A program made the position numbers and the translations under genes. A stretch of DNA of 64,000 nucleotides, from contig DAOUAM010000063.1 of the NCBI GenBank assembly GCA_034433305.1, positions 96,407 to 160,406 on the forward strand, given 5' to 3'. The notes below the pieces were generated by a model that had not been told where the DNA came from, did no database searches, and worked only from the letters and a program-made list of their open reading frames with translations. Below, in pieces: positions 51,554-59,155 of the stretch. Within the stretch, counting starts at the first letter, position 1; every line of letters begins with the position of its first letter. This DNA is from DAOUAM01 sp034433305. Its GTDB lineage: Bacteria > Chloroflexota > Dehalococcoidia > Lucifugimonadales > DAOUAM01.

Positions 51554-52513
51554 ATGTCCCGCGCTCAGTCCCTTTCCATCGGCCCTTCGTCCAGCAAGCT
51601 GAACGTGCGCACCATCGAGAGGAATGGCCTCTCCTGGATAGACATCCAGCAGCCCACCGAGGCTGAGATGCAATGGCTGTCAGAGAAGTTCTCCTTCCAC
51701 CGACTGGCCCTGGATGACTGTCTCAGTCCTATCCAGATGCCCAAGCTGGACGACTATGACACCTATCTGTTCCTGGTCATGCACTTCCCCGTGGTTGACA
51801 AGAACGTCCGCCTGACGCTGCCCGCCGAGGTGGACATCTTCGTGGGCCAGAGCTATGTGATCACCGTACACAACGGCGCCCTCCAGCCCCTGGTGTCCCT
51901 CTTCGACCAGTGCGCCAGCGACGAGGACCTCTGCTCCCAGGTAGTGCGCCGGAGCTCCGGCTACCTGCTCTACCGTATCCTGGACGTGGTTATTGACTAC
52001 AGCTTCCCCATCCTCAACCAGATCACCGAGAAGGTCAGCGACATTGAGGTGAAGGTTTTCGACAACCGCAACCAGTGGCTGGTGAGGGAGCTTTCGCTCC
52101 TGAGGAGGGACATCATCGCCTACCGGCGCATCATCAGGCCAGAGACTGACCTGCTGGAGACGCTGGAGCGCAGCGATTACGAGTTCCTCAAGGTGGACCC
52201 CGACGTGTACTTCGGCGACCTGGCCGACCACATCCGGCGCATCGGCAACGAGCTGGAGGAGATGAAGGAGGTAGTGGAGAGCCTGAGCGACGCCCATAGC
52301 TCTCTTACCAGCCACGAGACCAACCAGGCCATCCGCGTGCTGACGGTCCTCTCCACCATAATGCTGCCGCTGTCGGTGGTATCCGGCCTGTACGGCATGA
52401 ACGTGCACCTGCCCCTGGGCAACTCGCCTCACGCCTTCGTGGGCGTCCTGGGCATCATGGGGGCTATAGCGGGCAGCATGCTGCTATTCTTCCGGTCGCG
52501 ACGCTGGATTTAG
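51554..52513 (+). CDS. corA: CorA-family magnesium/cobalt transporter
   Basis: Pentameric divalent-cation channel, 319 residues. The large cytoplasmic N-terminal domain (about 1-255) has WIDIQQPTEAEMQWL and the long stalk helix; the two C-terminal membrane helices follow. The selectivity motif between them is YGMNVHLPL, a clear GMN. TVLSTIMLPLSVVSGLYGMN is the standard TM1 end. The basic FFRSRRWI end is typical. The assignment is firm, with Mg2+ the likely substrate. Confidence 0.95.
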   Translation: MSRAQSLSIGPSSSKLNVRTIERNGLSWIDIQQPTEAEMQWLSEKFSFHRLALDDCLSPIQMPKLDDYDTYLFLVMHFPVVDKNVRLTLPAEVDIFVGQSYVITVHNGALQPLVSLFDQCASDEDLCSQVVRRSSGYLLYRILDVVIDYSFPILNQITEKVSDIEVKVFDNRNQWLVRELSLLRRDIIAYRRIIRPETDLLETLERSDYEFLKVDPDVYFGDLADHIRRIGNELEEMKEVVESLSDAHSSLTSHETNQAIRVLTVLSTIMLPLSVVSGLYGMNVHLPLGNSPHAFVGVLGIMGAIAGSMLLFFRSRRWI

Positions 52514-52523
52514 GCACTACGCC

Positions 52524-52886
52524 ATGCGCCGCAAGGCTGTACAGGCCAATTCAGGCACGGGCTGGCTGGCCCTGGTGCTCCTGGTGGCCCTGGGCATGGT
52601 GCTGGCATGCCAGGAGACGGCCCCCGACCCGGTCAAGGACAGGTCCACCTGCACCTACTACCAGGACCTGCGCGACGCAGGCTTCGGGCGCGTGACCGTC
52701 CCGGACGAGGCGGACCGGCTGGCCGAGCTGCGGCGCGCCTCCGACTTCGCCAGCCCGGAGATGCGCCAGCGGGTGAGAACGCTATTGGACGCCCACTCCC
52801 GCCTGTCCTTCGGCGACTCCCAGCCGTTCACCGAGGCCCTGGAGGCCATGGACGACGCCTGCGACCAGGTGATGTCCGCTAGCTAG
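52524..52886 (+). CDS. Putative lipoprotein
   Basis: 120 residues with an N-terminal signal sequence (WLALVLLVALGMVLAC) ending in a lipobox (VLAC, Cys at about 29), so it is probably an Lgt substrate on the outer face of the membrane. The rest has no recognised domain: a Cys-containing strand (STCTYYQDLRDAG) and Glu/Arg-rich helices, with another Cys near the end (DDACDQVMS). It starts 10 bases after corA and may be co-transcribed. Confidence 0.65.
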   Translation: MRRKAVQANSGTGWLALVLLVALGMVLACQETAPDPVKDRSTCTYYQDLRDAGFGRVTVPDEADRLAELRRASDFASPEMRQRVRTLLDAHSRLSFGDSQPFTEALEAMDDACDQVMSAS

Positions 52887-52906
52887 GCCGCCTGCAAACG
52901 CCACGC

Positions 52907-52936
52907 TTGTAGTTTCCAGCCCCTTTAGCGTAGTAT
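52907..52936 (+). promoter_or_regulatory. Promoter for the SelA-like PLP gene
   Basis: TTGTAG, 18 bases, TAGTAT (52931-52936). Both boxes are imperfect; the leader before the ATG at 52978 would be about 35 bases, with AAGGAG before the start. Confidence 0.4.
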
Positions 52937-52977
52937 ATTGCCAGCATCCAGCAGTCCGAAGCACCAAGGAGACGACT

Positions 52978-54129
52978 ATGACAGCAAGCAACTGGGGTGA
53001 TATCTACAAGGAGCTCGGAGCAAGACCAGTCATCAACGCCATTGGCAGCGTGACCATGCTGGGAGGCTCCACCCCCATACCTGAGGTCAGGGAGGCGATG
53101 GAGAAGGCCAACAGCGCCTACATCCCCCTGATGGAGCTCCAGGAAAGGGCAGGCAAGGCCATCGCCGGGATGGTCAACGTGCCAGCCGCTTACGTGACGG
53201 CTGGCGCAGCCTCGGCGCTGACGCTGGCTACCGCCGCCTTCATGGCCGGCGACGACGACGCCAGAATTCAGCAGCTACCAAACACCACCGGCATGAAGAA
53301 CGAAATTCTGATCCAGAAGAGGCAGCGCTACTGGTACGACCGCTGCCTGGAGCTGGCGGGGGCCAGGTTGGTGGAGTTCGGCACCGCCCAGCGCACCACG
53401 CGGGAGGACCTGGAGGGGGCCATCGGGCCAAAGACCGCCGCCGTTCACTACTACGCCGTGGAGCAGTCCCCTGACCCCCACGCCCTGTCCCTGGAGGAGA
53501 CCATCGAGGTTGCCCACGCCCACAATTTGCCGGTGATGGTGGACGCCGCCGGGCAGATTTACCCGCTAGACCTTGTGGGAAAGTACGTGCGCATGGGCGC
53601 CGACTTCCAGTGCATCGCGGCCAAGTACCTGGGCGCGCCGCAGTCGGTGGGCCTGGCCCTGGGCAGCGAGGAGACTATCCGCAAGCTGTCCCTCCAGACC
53701 TTCTCGGCCTACGAGGGCCGGCGCGTACGCGGCATCGGGCGGCCCCAGAAGGTGGACCGCCAGGAGATCATCGCCGCCGTGGTGGCCGTCAAGCGCTGGA
53801 TGACCATGAACCACGAGGAGCGCCTGGCCGACGCCGAGCGCAAGAGCCGGACAGTCATGGCCCCCCTCAAGTCCCTGCGCGGCGTCAAGGCCGAGCTTAT
53901 CAACAACATCATCGGCCATCAGCCCTTTGGCGTGCGCATCGAGGTTGACCCCAAAGTGACGGGCCTGACCGTGCACGACGTGGTGCGCAAGCTGAAGGAG
54001 GGCGACCCGCCCATCTGGACGCGCGTCCGCGACGGCGAGGACTGCATCATCATCCACGTCTTCGGCCTGAGCGAGGGCGAGGACAAGCTCGTCGGCGAGC
54101 GCATCGCCGCCCTGCTCAAGAAGAAGTAG
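52978..54129 (+). CDS. PLP-dependent SelA/DgaE-like aminotransferase-fold enzyme
   Basis: 383 residues of the L-seryl-tRNA(Sec) selenium transferase-like family, which also contains D-glucosaminate-6-phosphate ammonia lyase. It starts IYKELGARPVINAIGSVTMLGGS, with VTAGAASALTLATAAFMAG for the phosphate cup, Asp in LPVMVDAAGQIYPL and the Schiff-base Lys in CIAAKYLGAPQSVG. Without selenocysteine genes around, a catabolic lyase or racemase role on an amino or sugar acid is more likely than selenium transfer. The ATG follows AAGGAG. The last codons overlap the 3' end of the recombinase gene on the other strand. Confidence 0.88.
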   Translation: MTASNWGDIYKELGARPVINAIGSVTMLGGSTPIPEVREAMEKANSAYIPLMELQERAGKAIAGMVNVPAAYVTAGAASALTLATAAFMAGDDDARIQQLPNTTGMKNEILIQKRQRYWYDRCLELAGARLVEFGTAQRTTREDLEGAIGPKTAAVHYYAVEQSPDPHALSLEETIEVAHAHNLPVMVDAAGQIYPLDLVGKYVRMGADFQCIAAKYLGAPQSVGLALGSEETIRKLSLQTFSAYEGRRVRGIGRPQKVDRQEIIAAVVAVKRWMTMNHEERLADAERKSRTVMAPLKSLRGVKAELINNIIGHQPFGVRIEVDPKVTGLTVHDVVRKLKEGDPPIWTRVRDGEDCIIIHVFGLSEGEDKLVGERIAALLKKK

Positions 54130-55738
54130 CGACGCCGCAAGCGGGTGACCTCACCCCCGTAGCCCCCTCTCGATGGGGTGGACACAATTGACCCGTTTCA
54201 TCTGAAGCGCCCGTCGGGATAATGGTGCGAATGACGGCCCTACTATCATAGCACGTCACATCCTCTAAGACCAGCCGGAGTAGCTGCTGGCGGCCCGCGA
54301 AGTCCAGGTGATCGAGACCGTCTCGAACCCTCTGGGCGAAGGCCAAAGCCTGACTCTCCTGCTCCTGGGTAACCTCCAGCCGTGTCAACTGGCGCTCAAG
54401 CTCAGCCACCCGGCGCTGGAGCATGTCCTCTTCCGCTTTCAGCGCCTCCATCCGTTGCCTCATCCGGTCATCGGGAATGAGCCCTTTGCCATACCCCTCC
54501 ACGAGTCTGTCCTGCTCCCTCGGGATGGCCTCAAGGCGCTTTCGTGCCGCCAGGAACTCCTGTTCAGATACTTCTCTTGTCGGGGAGCCTTCCTCGCAGC
54601 GTCGCTTCAGCTCCTTACGCAGGGTCTCCGGCTCCTGGAGCAGCCCCTCGATGGCTTCCCACACCACCTCCTCCAGGCGATCAGCCCGGACGAGCTTCTG
54701 GGGGCAGGCCTCCCCGTGAATATCATGCTCAAGCTCGCGAGAGCGCTTGCAACGGTAGAAACGATGCTTGTCCCTGGTGTGATAGCGCCCGGTCATCCGC
54801 CGTCCGCACAGCCCACAGCGTACCAAACCTTGAAGAAGGTACTCCCGGCGGGTGTTTCGTGCGGCCAGGGCTTTGTTCTGGCCCAGCCGTCTCTGGACTC
54901 GCTCCCACAGATCTGGAGCAACGGCAGCAGGGACGCGCACCAGTTGCCACTCTTCCCGAGGGCGGAGACGATAGCTGCTCTTGCGGCGCTGGGGCAGGGC
55001 CTTCAGGGGCCGCTTGGCTTCCACGTGCTCATACCGGAGCTGATAGTAATCGCCTCTGGCTGCGGTGGAGCGGAGCCACTCCCGCAAGGTGGAGGCACGC
55101 CAGTGAGTGCCGCCCTGGGGAGTGGGGATTCCTAACTCGTGAAACCGCCGGGCCAGGGCCCTCAGGTTCAGCCCCTCCTCGTCCACCAGGCGGTAGGCCA
55201 GGCTGATAACCTGCGCCCACTCCTCGTCCAGCATCACCGTGCTGGTCTGGGCATCATATCGGAGCCACCTGGGGAGGGTGCGGGGGTTCACCAGCTTTCC
55301 CTCCTTGGCCTTGCGGCGGCGCCCCTCTATGGTGCGGCGGCGGATTATGGCGCGCTCGTACTCAGCGAAGGCTCCCTTGAACTGGAAGAACATACGCCCT
55401 TCTGGAGAGCTATCAATCTCTGTGGTGACGGTCTCCAGCCGGACCCCAGCCCGCTGGAACTCCTTGTCCAAGAATAGGAGGTCGGCCAGGTCACGGGCCA
55501 GGCGGTCCGGGTCATAGGTCAACACTACGTCCACCAGCTCCTGGGCCACAGCCTCCCGCAGCCTGGCGAGGGCCGGCCTCTCCAGGGAGCCACCAGACCA
55601 GCCATCGTCAATGAACTCGCCCATGACGGTATATCCTCGCGCCTGGGCGCGTTCCTGTAGCCGTTCTAGCTGTCCGCTGATGCTATAGCGGTGCGCCTGC
55701 TCTTCCGTGCTCACCCGGGCGTATATGCATGCTTTCAC
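54116..55738 (-). CDS. Large serine recombinase
   Basis: 541 residues. The resolvase domain begins KACIYARVSTEEQ with the catalytic Ser, then SISGQLERLQ, DPDRLARDLADLLFL and FFQFKGAFAEYERAIIRRRT. The recombinase domain (about 165-280) is followed by a zinc ribbon (CGLCGRRMTGRYHT ... CKRS ... C) and a coiled coil (about 390-460). It is the integrase/excisionase of the element. The GTG start at this position restores the usual MKACIYARVS; an upstream ATG lacks support. The last 20 or so residues (HREGATGVRSPACGVATSS) are read from the host repeat and the opposite strand of the SelA-like gene, so the C-terminus in the excised element would differ. Confidence 0.93.
   Translation of the reverse strand: MKACIYARVSTEEQAHRYSISGQLERLQERAQARGYTVMGEFIDDGWSGGSLERPALARLREAVAQELVDVVLTYDPDRLARDLADLLFLDKEFQRAGVRLETVTTEIDSSPEGRMFFQFKGAFAEYERAIIRRRTIEGRRRKAKEGKLVNPRTLPRWLRYDAQTSTVMLDEEWAQVISLAYRLVDEEGLNLRALARRFHELGIPTPQGGTHWRASTLREWLRSTAARGDYYQLRYEHVEAKRPLKALPQRRKSSYRLRPREEWQLVRVPAAVAPDLWERVQRRLGQNKALAARNTRREYLLQGLVRCGLCGRRMTGRYHTRDKHRFYRCKRSRELEHDIHGEACPQKLVRADRLEEVVWEAIEGLLQEPETLRKELKRRCEEGSPTREVSEQEFLAARKRLEAIPREQDRLVEGYGKGLIPDDRMRQRMEALKAEEDMLQRRVAELERQLTRLEVTQEQESQALAFAQRVRDGLDHLDFAGRQQLLRLVLEDVTCYDSRAVIRTIIPTGASDETGQLCPPHREGATGVRSPACGVATSS
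54147..54171. repeat. Truncated palindromic repeat, candidate attL of the mobile element
   Basis: GACCTCACCCCCGT then AG then CCCCCTCTC matches half of the palindrome at 37714-37799 (read in reverse complement), including 14 exact bases, and then stops abruptly at 54171. The other half is missing, as expected if a mobile element entered the repeat. It is 17 bases past the SelA-like gene. Confidence 0.55.
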
Positions 55739-55843
55739 TATCAGAACCCCCTTCCACAGTCCTGGCACCATTCATGGCTCAAATCCAGCCAGGAGTCAAG
55801 TCCGGGGCGGGCCTCATTCGGCAGGCGCCAGTCCCCCATTTCG

Positions 55844-56143
55844 CTACTGGTAACACCTCAGGGTCTGCCTGGCACCTTCCAGACTCTTCGCCACTGCATA
55901 CCGGGTGAGCCTTAGCTGCTCCAGCAGCTTCCTTCTGGCCCTCTCCCGGGCGGCGTCAGAGAACTCTTCAGACAGCTTCGCCTCAAGCTGCCCCAGGAAC
56001 TCCAGCATTTCTGTCAGCTCCTTGAGGGCCTCTTGAAGGACAAGGCGCGCCCTGGTGCGGAAAACGACCCACTCGGCTTCGTCTATGGCCCTCTGGACCT
56101 CTATCGCCCTTTCCCCTTCGCCCCTATGGTAGCCATTGTCCAT
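55844..56143 (-). CDS. Helical hypothetical protein of the mobile element
   Basis: 99 residues, almost entirely charged helix: AIEVQRAIDEAEWVVFRTRA, ALKELTEMLEFLGQLEAKLS, RERARRKLLEQLRLTRYAVA. It is probably a coiled-coil or small-subunit-like protein. There is no Cys or metal site. A GGTGGGG site precedes the ATG at moderate distance. It lies 15 bases after the zinc-finger/HTH gene and before the recombinase, all on the same strand. Confidence 0.55.
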   Translation of the reverse strand: MDNGYHRGEGERAIEVQRAIDEAEWVVFRTRARLVLQEALKELTEMLEFLGQLEAKLSEEFSDAARERARRKLLEQLRLTRYAVAKSLEGARQTLRCYQ

Positions 56144-56158
56144 GCTATCTACCCCACC

Positions 56159-56773
56159 TTAGAGGACCCTTCTTGCTGCCTGCCGATACTCTTCAGGGTT
56201 GTCTACCTCGCCAATGCCCAGCGCCTGCGCTACCCTCTCCCGACACTGGGGGCACATCAGGTGCACCAGGGTGGAGAGGTCGGAGGCCAGGGCCGTCTCG
56301 TCGATGTCCTGGGGCAGGTGGATCTTGGCGAGGGCCGCCACCAGCTCCCGCTCTGTCATCCGCAGCTCCTGGAGCACCCGGGCCACGGCGTGCATCATGG
56401 AGGCGGAGGTTGCCTGGGTACCGGTGACCTGCGCCCGCAGGCCTCGCAGGCATTCCAGGTTGGCCCTGAGCTCCGCCACGGCTTCTATGCCCAGCTTCAC
56501 CCGGCTCCGGGCCAGCTCCTCGGCTTTCTCGCTGCGCTCTATGCCCCTTTCCAGCTGAGGACGGAAGTGGCGGCGGTCATGATTGCGGAAGCTGGTAACG
56601 CCGATTTTGTCTCCCAGCTCCACCGAATATCTCTCCAGGGCTCGGTAGGACCAGCTTGCTGCCAGCTTCCCCTCATAGTCCTGCCGGTTGGGGCTACGGC
56701 AGACCCGGCAGGCACCAGGCCTTATCGTAGCAACCGTATCAAAAGGCTTCTCGTATCGGCGCGGCTTCTTCAC
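56159..56773 (-). CDS. Zinc-finger/HTH protein, possibly phage-type DNA-binding or terminase-small-like
   Basis: 204 residues. The N-terminus has CRVCRSPNRQDYEGKLAASW followed by SYRALERYSVEL and FRNHDRRHF: a Cys pair and a helix-turn-helix whose pattern is seen in phage and integrative-element proteins that bind DNA. The middle is helical. A second Cys pair, MCPQCRERVAQALG, lies near residue 175. The GTG start has AAGGAGG 5 bases upstream. A terminase small subunit is possible, but no large subunit is in the window. Confidence 0.6.
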   Translation of the reverse strand: MKKPRRYEKPFDTVATIRPGACRVCRSPNRQDYEGKLAASWSYRALERYSVELGDKIGVTSFRNHDRRHFRPQLERGIERSEKAEELARSRVKLGIEAVAELRANLECLRGLRAQVTGTQATSASMMHAVARVLQELRMTERELVAALAKIHLPQDIDETALASDLSTLVHLMCPQCRERVAQALGIGEVDNPEEYRQAARRVL

Positions 56774-56783
56774 AAGCTCCTCC

Positions 56784-57134
56784 TTATCCCAACGCGCTGG
56801 CCATCTTATCGCTGCGGCGCGATGCTAAGCCTCCAGCAGATGATGTGCTAAGGAGCCAATTTCTACCCTCTAGCCAGCGCGCCATGACAAAAGGGCGTAG
56901 CGTCGCGCTGGGGAAAATCTTGAATTTTATTCCCGAAAGCCCTTCCACCAGGCAGGAAATCGTAGCTACGGAAGAGTGCAGATAACCCATGATTATGCGC
57001 ACTCCTCTTCGCACCCTCTCAAGCCCCATGCTTTGGAGCGAGGGCGCAGCCGTGGTCTGGCACCTGGGCCATCCTTCTGCTGCGGCAACCAGCGCGGCTC
57101 GCCCCAGCCTGCCCCTGCTTACCGCTTTCATCAT
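56784..57134 (-). CDS. Possible small protein, weak support
   Basis: A 116-codon frame fills the gap between two element genes. Its ATG overlaps the stop of the upstream 63-residue gene as ATGATG, which would allow coupling, and it ends 10 bases before the next start. The translation (SSVATISCLVEGLSGIKFKI, SSAGGLASRRSDKMASALG) is rich in Ser and Arg and does not look like a conserved protein. It may not be expressed. Confidence 0.22.
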   Translation of the reverse strand: MMKAVSRGRLGRAALVAAAEGWPRCQTTAAPSLQSMGLERVRRGVRIIMGYLHSSVATISCLVEGLSGIKFKIFPSATLRPFVMARWLEGRNWLLSTSSAGGLASRRSDKMASALG

Positions 57135-57322
57135 CCCATGTTCTCCAGCTCGAAAAGCAAGGACCTGAGCATCTGCTGGTAATCCTTGAGGGCCTCAGCG
57201 ACGACTCGTTCCCCCTTTTCATTCATGCTGGGGTGCCGCTCTTTGACCCGACGGAGCACCCTATCGGTATATGTCTCCGCCAGCCTCAACAGGAGCTTCG
57301 TCTCATTGCTGACCTCTGCCAT
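57131..57322 (-). CDS. Small helical protein of the mobile element
   Basis: 63 residues, unknown family: MAEVSNETKLLLRLAETYTD, a second helix VLRRVKERHPSMNEKGERVV and a final helix AEALKDYQQMLRSLLFELEN. The charged amphipathic helices suggest a small regulatory or accessory protein. A strong AAGGAGG site 6 bases before the ATG supports this start over a longer frame. It lies directly downstream of the iteron cluster. Confidence 0.55.
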   Translation of the reverse strand: MAEVSNETKLLLRLAETYTDRVLRRVKERHPSMNEKGERVVAEALKDYQQMLRSLLFELENMG

Positions 57323-57425
57323 TCTGTCCCTCCTTCCTGTAAAGCTGCCTCCCGATGGCTTCCCTCTCTTTAATAATAGGCGGGTCGCCATCCCTAAAAT
57401 TGCCAGTATCATCCAGCCTCATCTG

Positions 57426-57539
57426 GTAACCTACAAATGTAGCCCGATGTAACCTGCACCATGTGACCTACACACAGCTTTCCTCTTACATCCTCAACAT
57501 GACCTCGCCCCAAAGGCCCCTATTATATAGGTAACCTAC
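57426..57539. repeat. Iteron-like cluster of GTRACCTRC repeats
   Basis: Four copies of a 9-base unit: GTAACCTAC (57426-57434), GTAACCTGC (57449-57457), GTGACCTAC (57463-57471) and GTAACCTAC (57531-57539), all in the same direction. The first three are spaced 23 and 14 bases apart. The last overlaps the stop codon of the 230-residue gene. This looks like a binding-site array for a replication or partition protein. Confidence 0.5.
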
Positions 57540-58228
57540 GGTGGTGTGGCTCTCCTTCCTGTGGCGGGGTCATCTGGGGCTGGCACACCAGCGTCGATGG
57601 CCTCACCCTCATCCTCTTCTTCAAACAACGGCTCACCCTTGGGCTCCCAGATATCTGCGGGGACCGACCAGACCCGGACCGCTCTTCGCCCCACTTTGAT
57701 AACCTCGTTGGTATGCAGATCGTAGTCCTTCAAGGCTGTGTAAAGGGCTTCCCTGGGGATGCTCTGGCGCTGGAAGTGATACCGGGAGTGGCTTTCGAAT
57801 AAAAAGGCCTCCAGGGCCCGGGGCTTAAAATAGAACCGCCCCTTACGTACCAGGCAGTGGTAGTCCATCTGCCGGTGGCGCAGGGTCTCTGAGGCTCGTT
57901 GCTCTGTGAAAGCCTTGAATCCATCGAGCAGGTCTCCCAGCATTCTGGCCTCCGCCGGGACTTCCCGATGCTCTATCCTTGCCAGATAGCCCCGCACAAA
58001 CCCCTCGTAGGTCCCCTGGCTGTATCCTGCCAGGGGCAGGATGTCCCACTCGAACATGATCCTTGTCCGAAAGGAACTGACTGACTTGAACTCAATCGGC
58101 TTCAGCTTGACTTCCACCCCCTTCTCAGGCCATGACAGGACATAGTGGGGGTTATCGCCCACCACCTTGATGAGCTGCATGTTAAAAGTGATGAATGCTT
58201 CCTCAAATTCTCTTTCGTTCAGCTTCAT
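57536..58228 (-). CDS. Primase/replication-related hypothetical protein
   Basis: 230 residues. The C-terminal half resembles the winged-helix end of plasmid or phage primase-helicase proteins: GRFYFKPRALEAFLFESHSR, SIPREALYTALKDYDLHTNE, VGRRAVRVWSVP. The N-terminal part (EREFEEAFITFNMQLIKVVG) is unassigned, and the tail after residue 195 is acidic and disordered. The ATG has AAGGAG 7 bases upstream. It overlaps the preceding gene by an ATGA, so translation is coupled. The replication link is a family-level inference; no ATPase motif is visible. Confidence 0.5.
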   Translation of the reverse strand: MKLNEREFEEAFITFNMQLIKVVGDNPHYVLSWPEKGVEVKLKPIEFKSVSSFRTRIMFEWDILPLAGYSQGTYEGFVRGYLARIEHREVPAEARMLGDLLDGFKAFTEQRASETLRHRQMDYHCLVRKGRFYFKPRALEAFLFESHSRYHFQRQSIPREALYTALKDYDLHTNEVIKVGRRAVRVWSVPADIWEPKGEPLFEEEDEGEAIDAGVPAPDDPATGRRATPP

Positions 58229-58677
58229 CGCAAAGCTCCTTTTCTGGCCCTGCGCCAGGAGCACTTTCTGAATTCAGGGCACGACCTGCCAGTGCAAAAA
58301 TCCCCGTGCACCAGCCGAAACAGTCGAACCCTTAGGGATGGCGTCAGCTCGGCAATGAGCATGAGAAAGGCCTGCTCCCGGCTAAGGCCCAGCAGCTTCA
58401 GCAGGCTGGGGCCGAGAGGCTGACCAGCAGCCCCCCGCTTATAGGTGGTCTCCAGGACACGCAGGCGATCCTCTACCTCTTCGTCGTGCGTCCTCGTTAG
58501 CACCTCCATAAGGACTCCTCGGGCCTCGGCAAGCGGGGACCCCGCTTGGAACAAGTGGGCAGCCAGTGCCAGGGCCAGCTCATGCCGATTGCCAGGCCGC
58601 CAACGGGAGATCAGAAAATCGAAAAAGGGAAGCGGTCGATTCTCCACAGCGGTGAAGTTATCTGGGGACGTGTTCAT
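58225..58677 (-). CDS. Primase C-terminal-like hypothetical protein
   Basis: 150 residues. The segment ISRWRPGNRHELALALAAHL, then VLMEVLTRTHDEEVEDRLRV and TTYKRGAAGQPLGPSLLKLL, matches the pattern of the helical domain found at the end of plasmid and phage primase-polymerases (the PriCT-like part). A Cys cluster follows near the end, CTGRSCPEFRKCSW, which could bind metal. The ATG has AAAGGAGG upstream. It overlaps the 67-residue gene before it by 20 bases and the primase-like gene after it by 4 bases. No full primase catalytic domain is seen, so the replication module is split or degenerate. Confidence 0.5.
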   Translation of the reverse strand: MNTSPDNFTAVENRPLPFFDFLISRWRPGNRHELALALAAHLFQAGSPLAEARGVLMEVLTRTHDEEVEDRLRVLETTYKRGAAGQPLGPSLLKLLGLSREQAFLMLIAELTPSLRVRLFRLVHGDFCTGRSCPEFRKCSWRRARKGALR

Positions 58678-58861
58678 CTGGCGCCTCCTTTGAGAGTTTG
58701 ACATGGCAATCGGATGACCTCGCCGCGTTGTCCCGGCCTGGCTTGAGTAACAGGCCGAAAGCACGGCGCAATCGCACCTCACTATCGGGGGCGGGCACAA
58801 ACTTGACCACGACCTGGAGGTTATTGCCTGTTGCCTTTTCCCGCTGTAGCTTCCGCCCCAT
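58658..58861 (-). CDS. Short hypothetical protein of the mobile element
   Basis: 67 residues. The segment NLQVVVKFVPAPDSEVRLRRAFGLLL resembles a short conserved protein found in plasmids and phages. It overlaps the XRE gene before it (41 bases) and the primase-like gene after it (20 bases), consistent with a compact operon. The ribosome site is weak. Function unknown. Confidence 0.45.
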   Translation of the reverse strand: MGRKLQREKATGNNLQVVVKFVPAPDSEVRLRRAFGLLLKPGRDNAARSSDCHVKLSKEAPDEHVPR

Positions 58862-59027
58862 CCTGCTCTATCGCTTCCAAGATTCGACCCAGCAGCTCCG
58901 GCGTGGGCTGACGGCGACCAGTCTCAATTTCGGAGAGACGGCAGGGGGCAATCCCTGCTCGAGCTGCCACAACATATTGCCGTAGCCCGGCCCGAATCCG
59001 CATCAGTTTCAACTCCAGGGCATCCAT
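58821..59027 (-). CDS. Small XRE-type regulator
   Basis: 68 residues, a single helix-turn-helix domain of the lambda-repressor/Cro type: LELKLMRIRAGLRQYVVAAR, AGIAPCRLSEIETGRRQPTP, with the conserved Gly and the recognition helix SEIETGRR. It heads the leftward element operon, transcribed away from the larger XRE regulator at 59156. A Cro-like or autoregulatory role in an on/off switch is likely. The ATG follows AAGGGGGAG. Confidence 0.75.
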   Translation of the reverse strand: MDALELKLMRIRAGLRQYVVAARAGIAPCRLSEIETGRRQPTPELLGRILEAIEQDGAEATAGKGNRQ

Positions 59028-59155
59028 CGCTCCCCCTTTGCGCGCATTGCACCGCTCTGTTATGATTCTCTTGATTTAAATTTTTGAGCTAAACGATTTG
59101 CACTCCAATACCTTTGTAGCTTTGGCCGTTTTGCAGTTTCTTGGCAAAAGAGCAA

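Noticed and set aside
57413..57540. Short repeats suggesting a CRISPR array
   Set aside because: The repeat unit is 9 bases, spacing is irregular (14, 23, 68 bases), and no cas genes are present; an iteron array is a better description.
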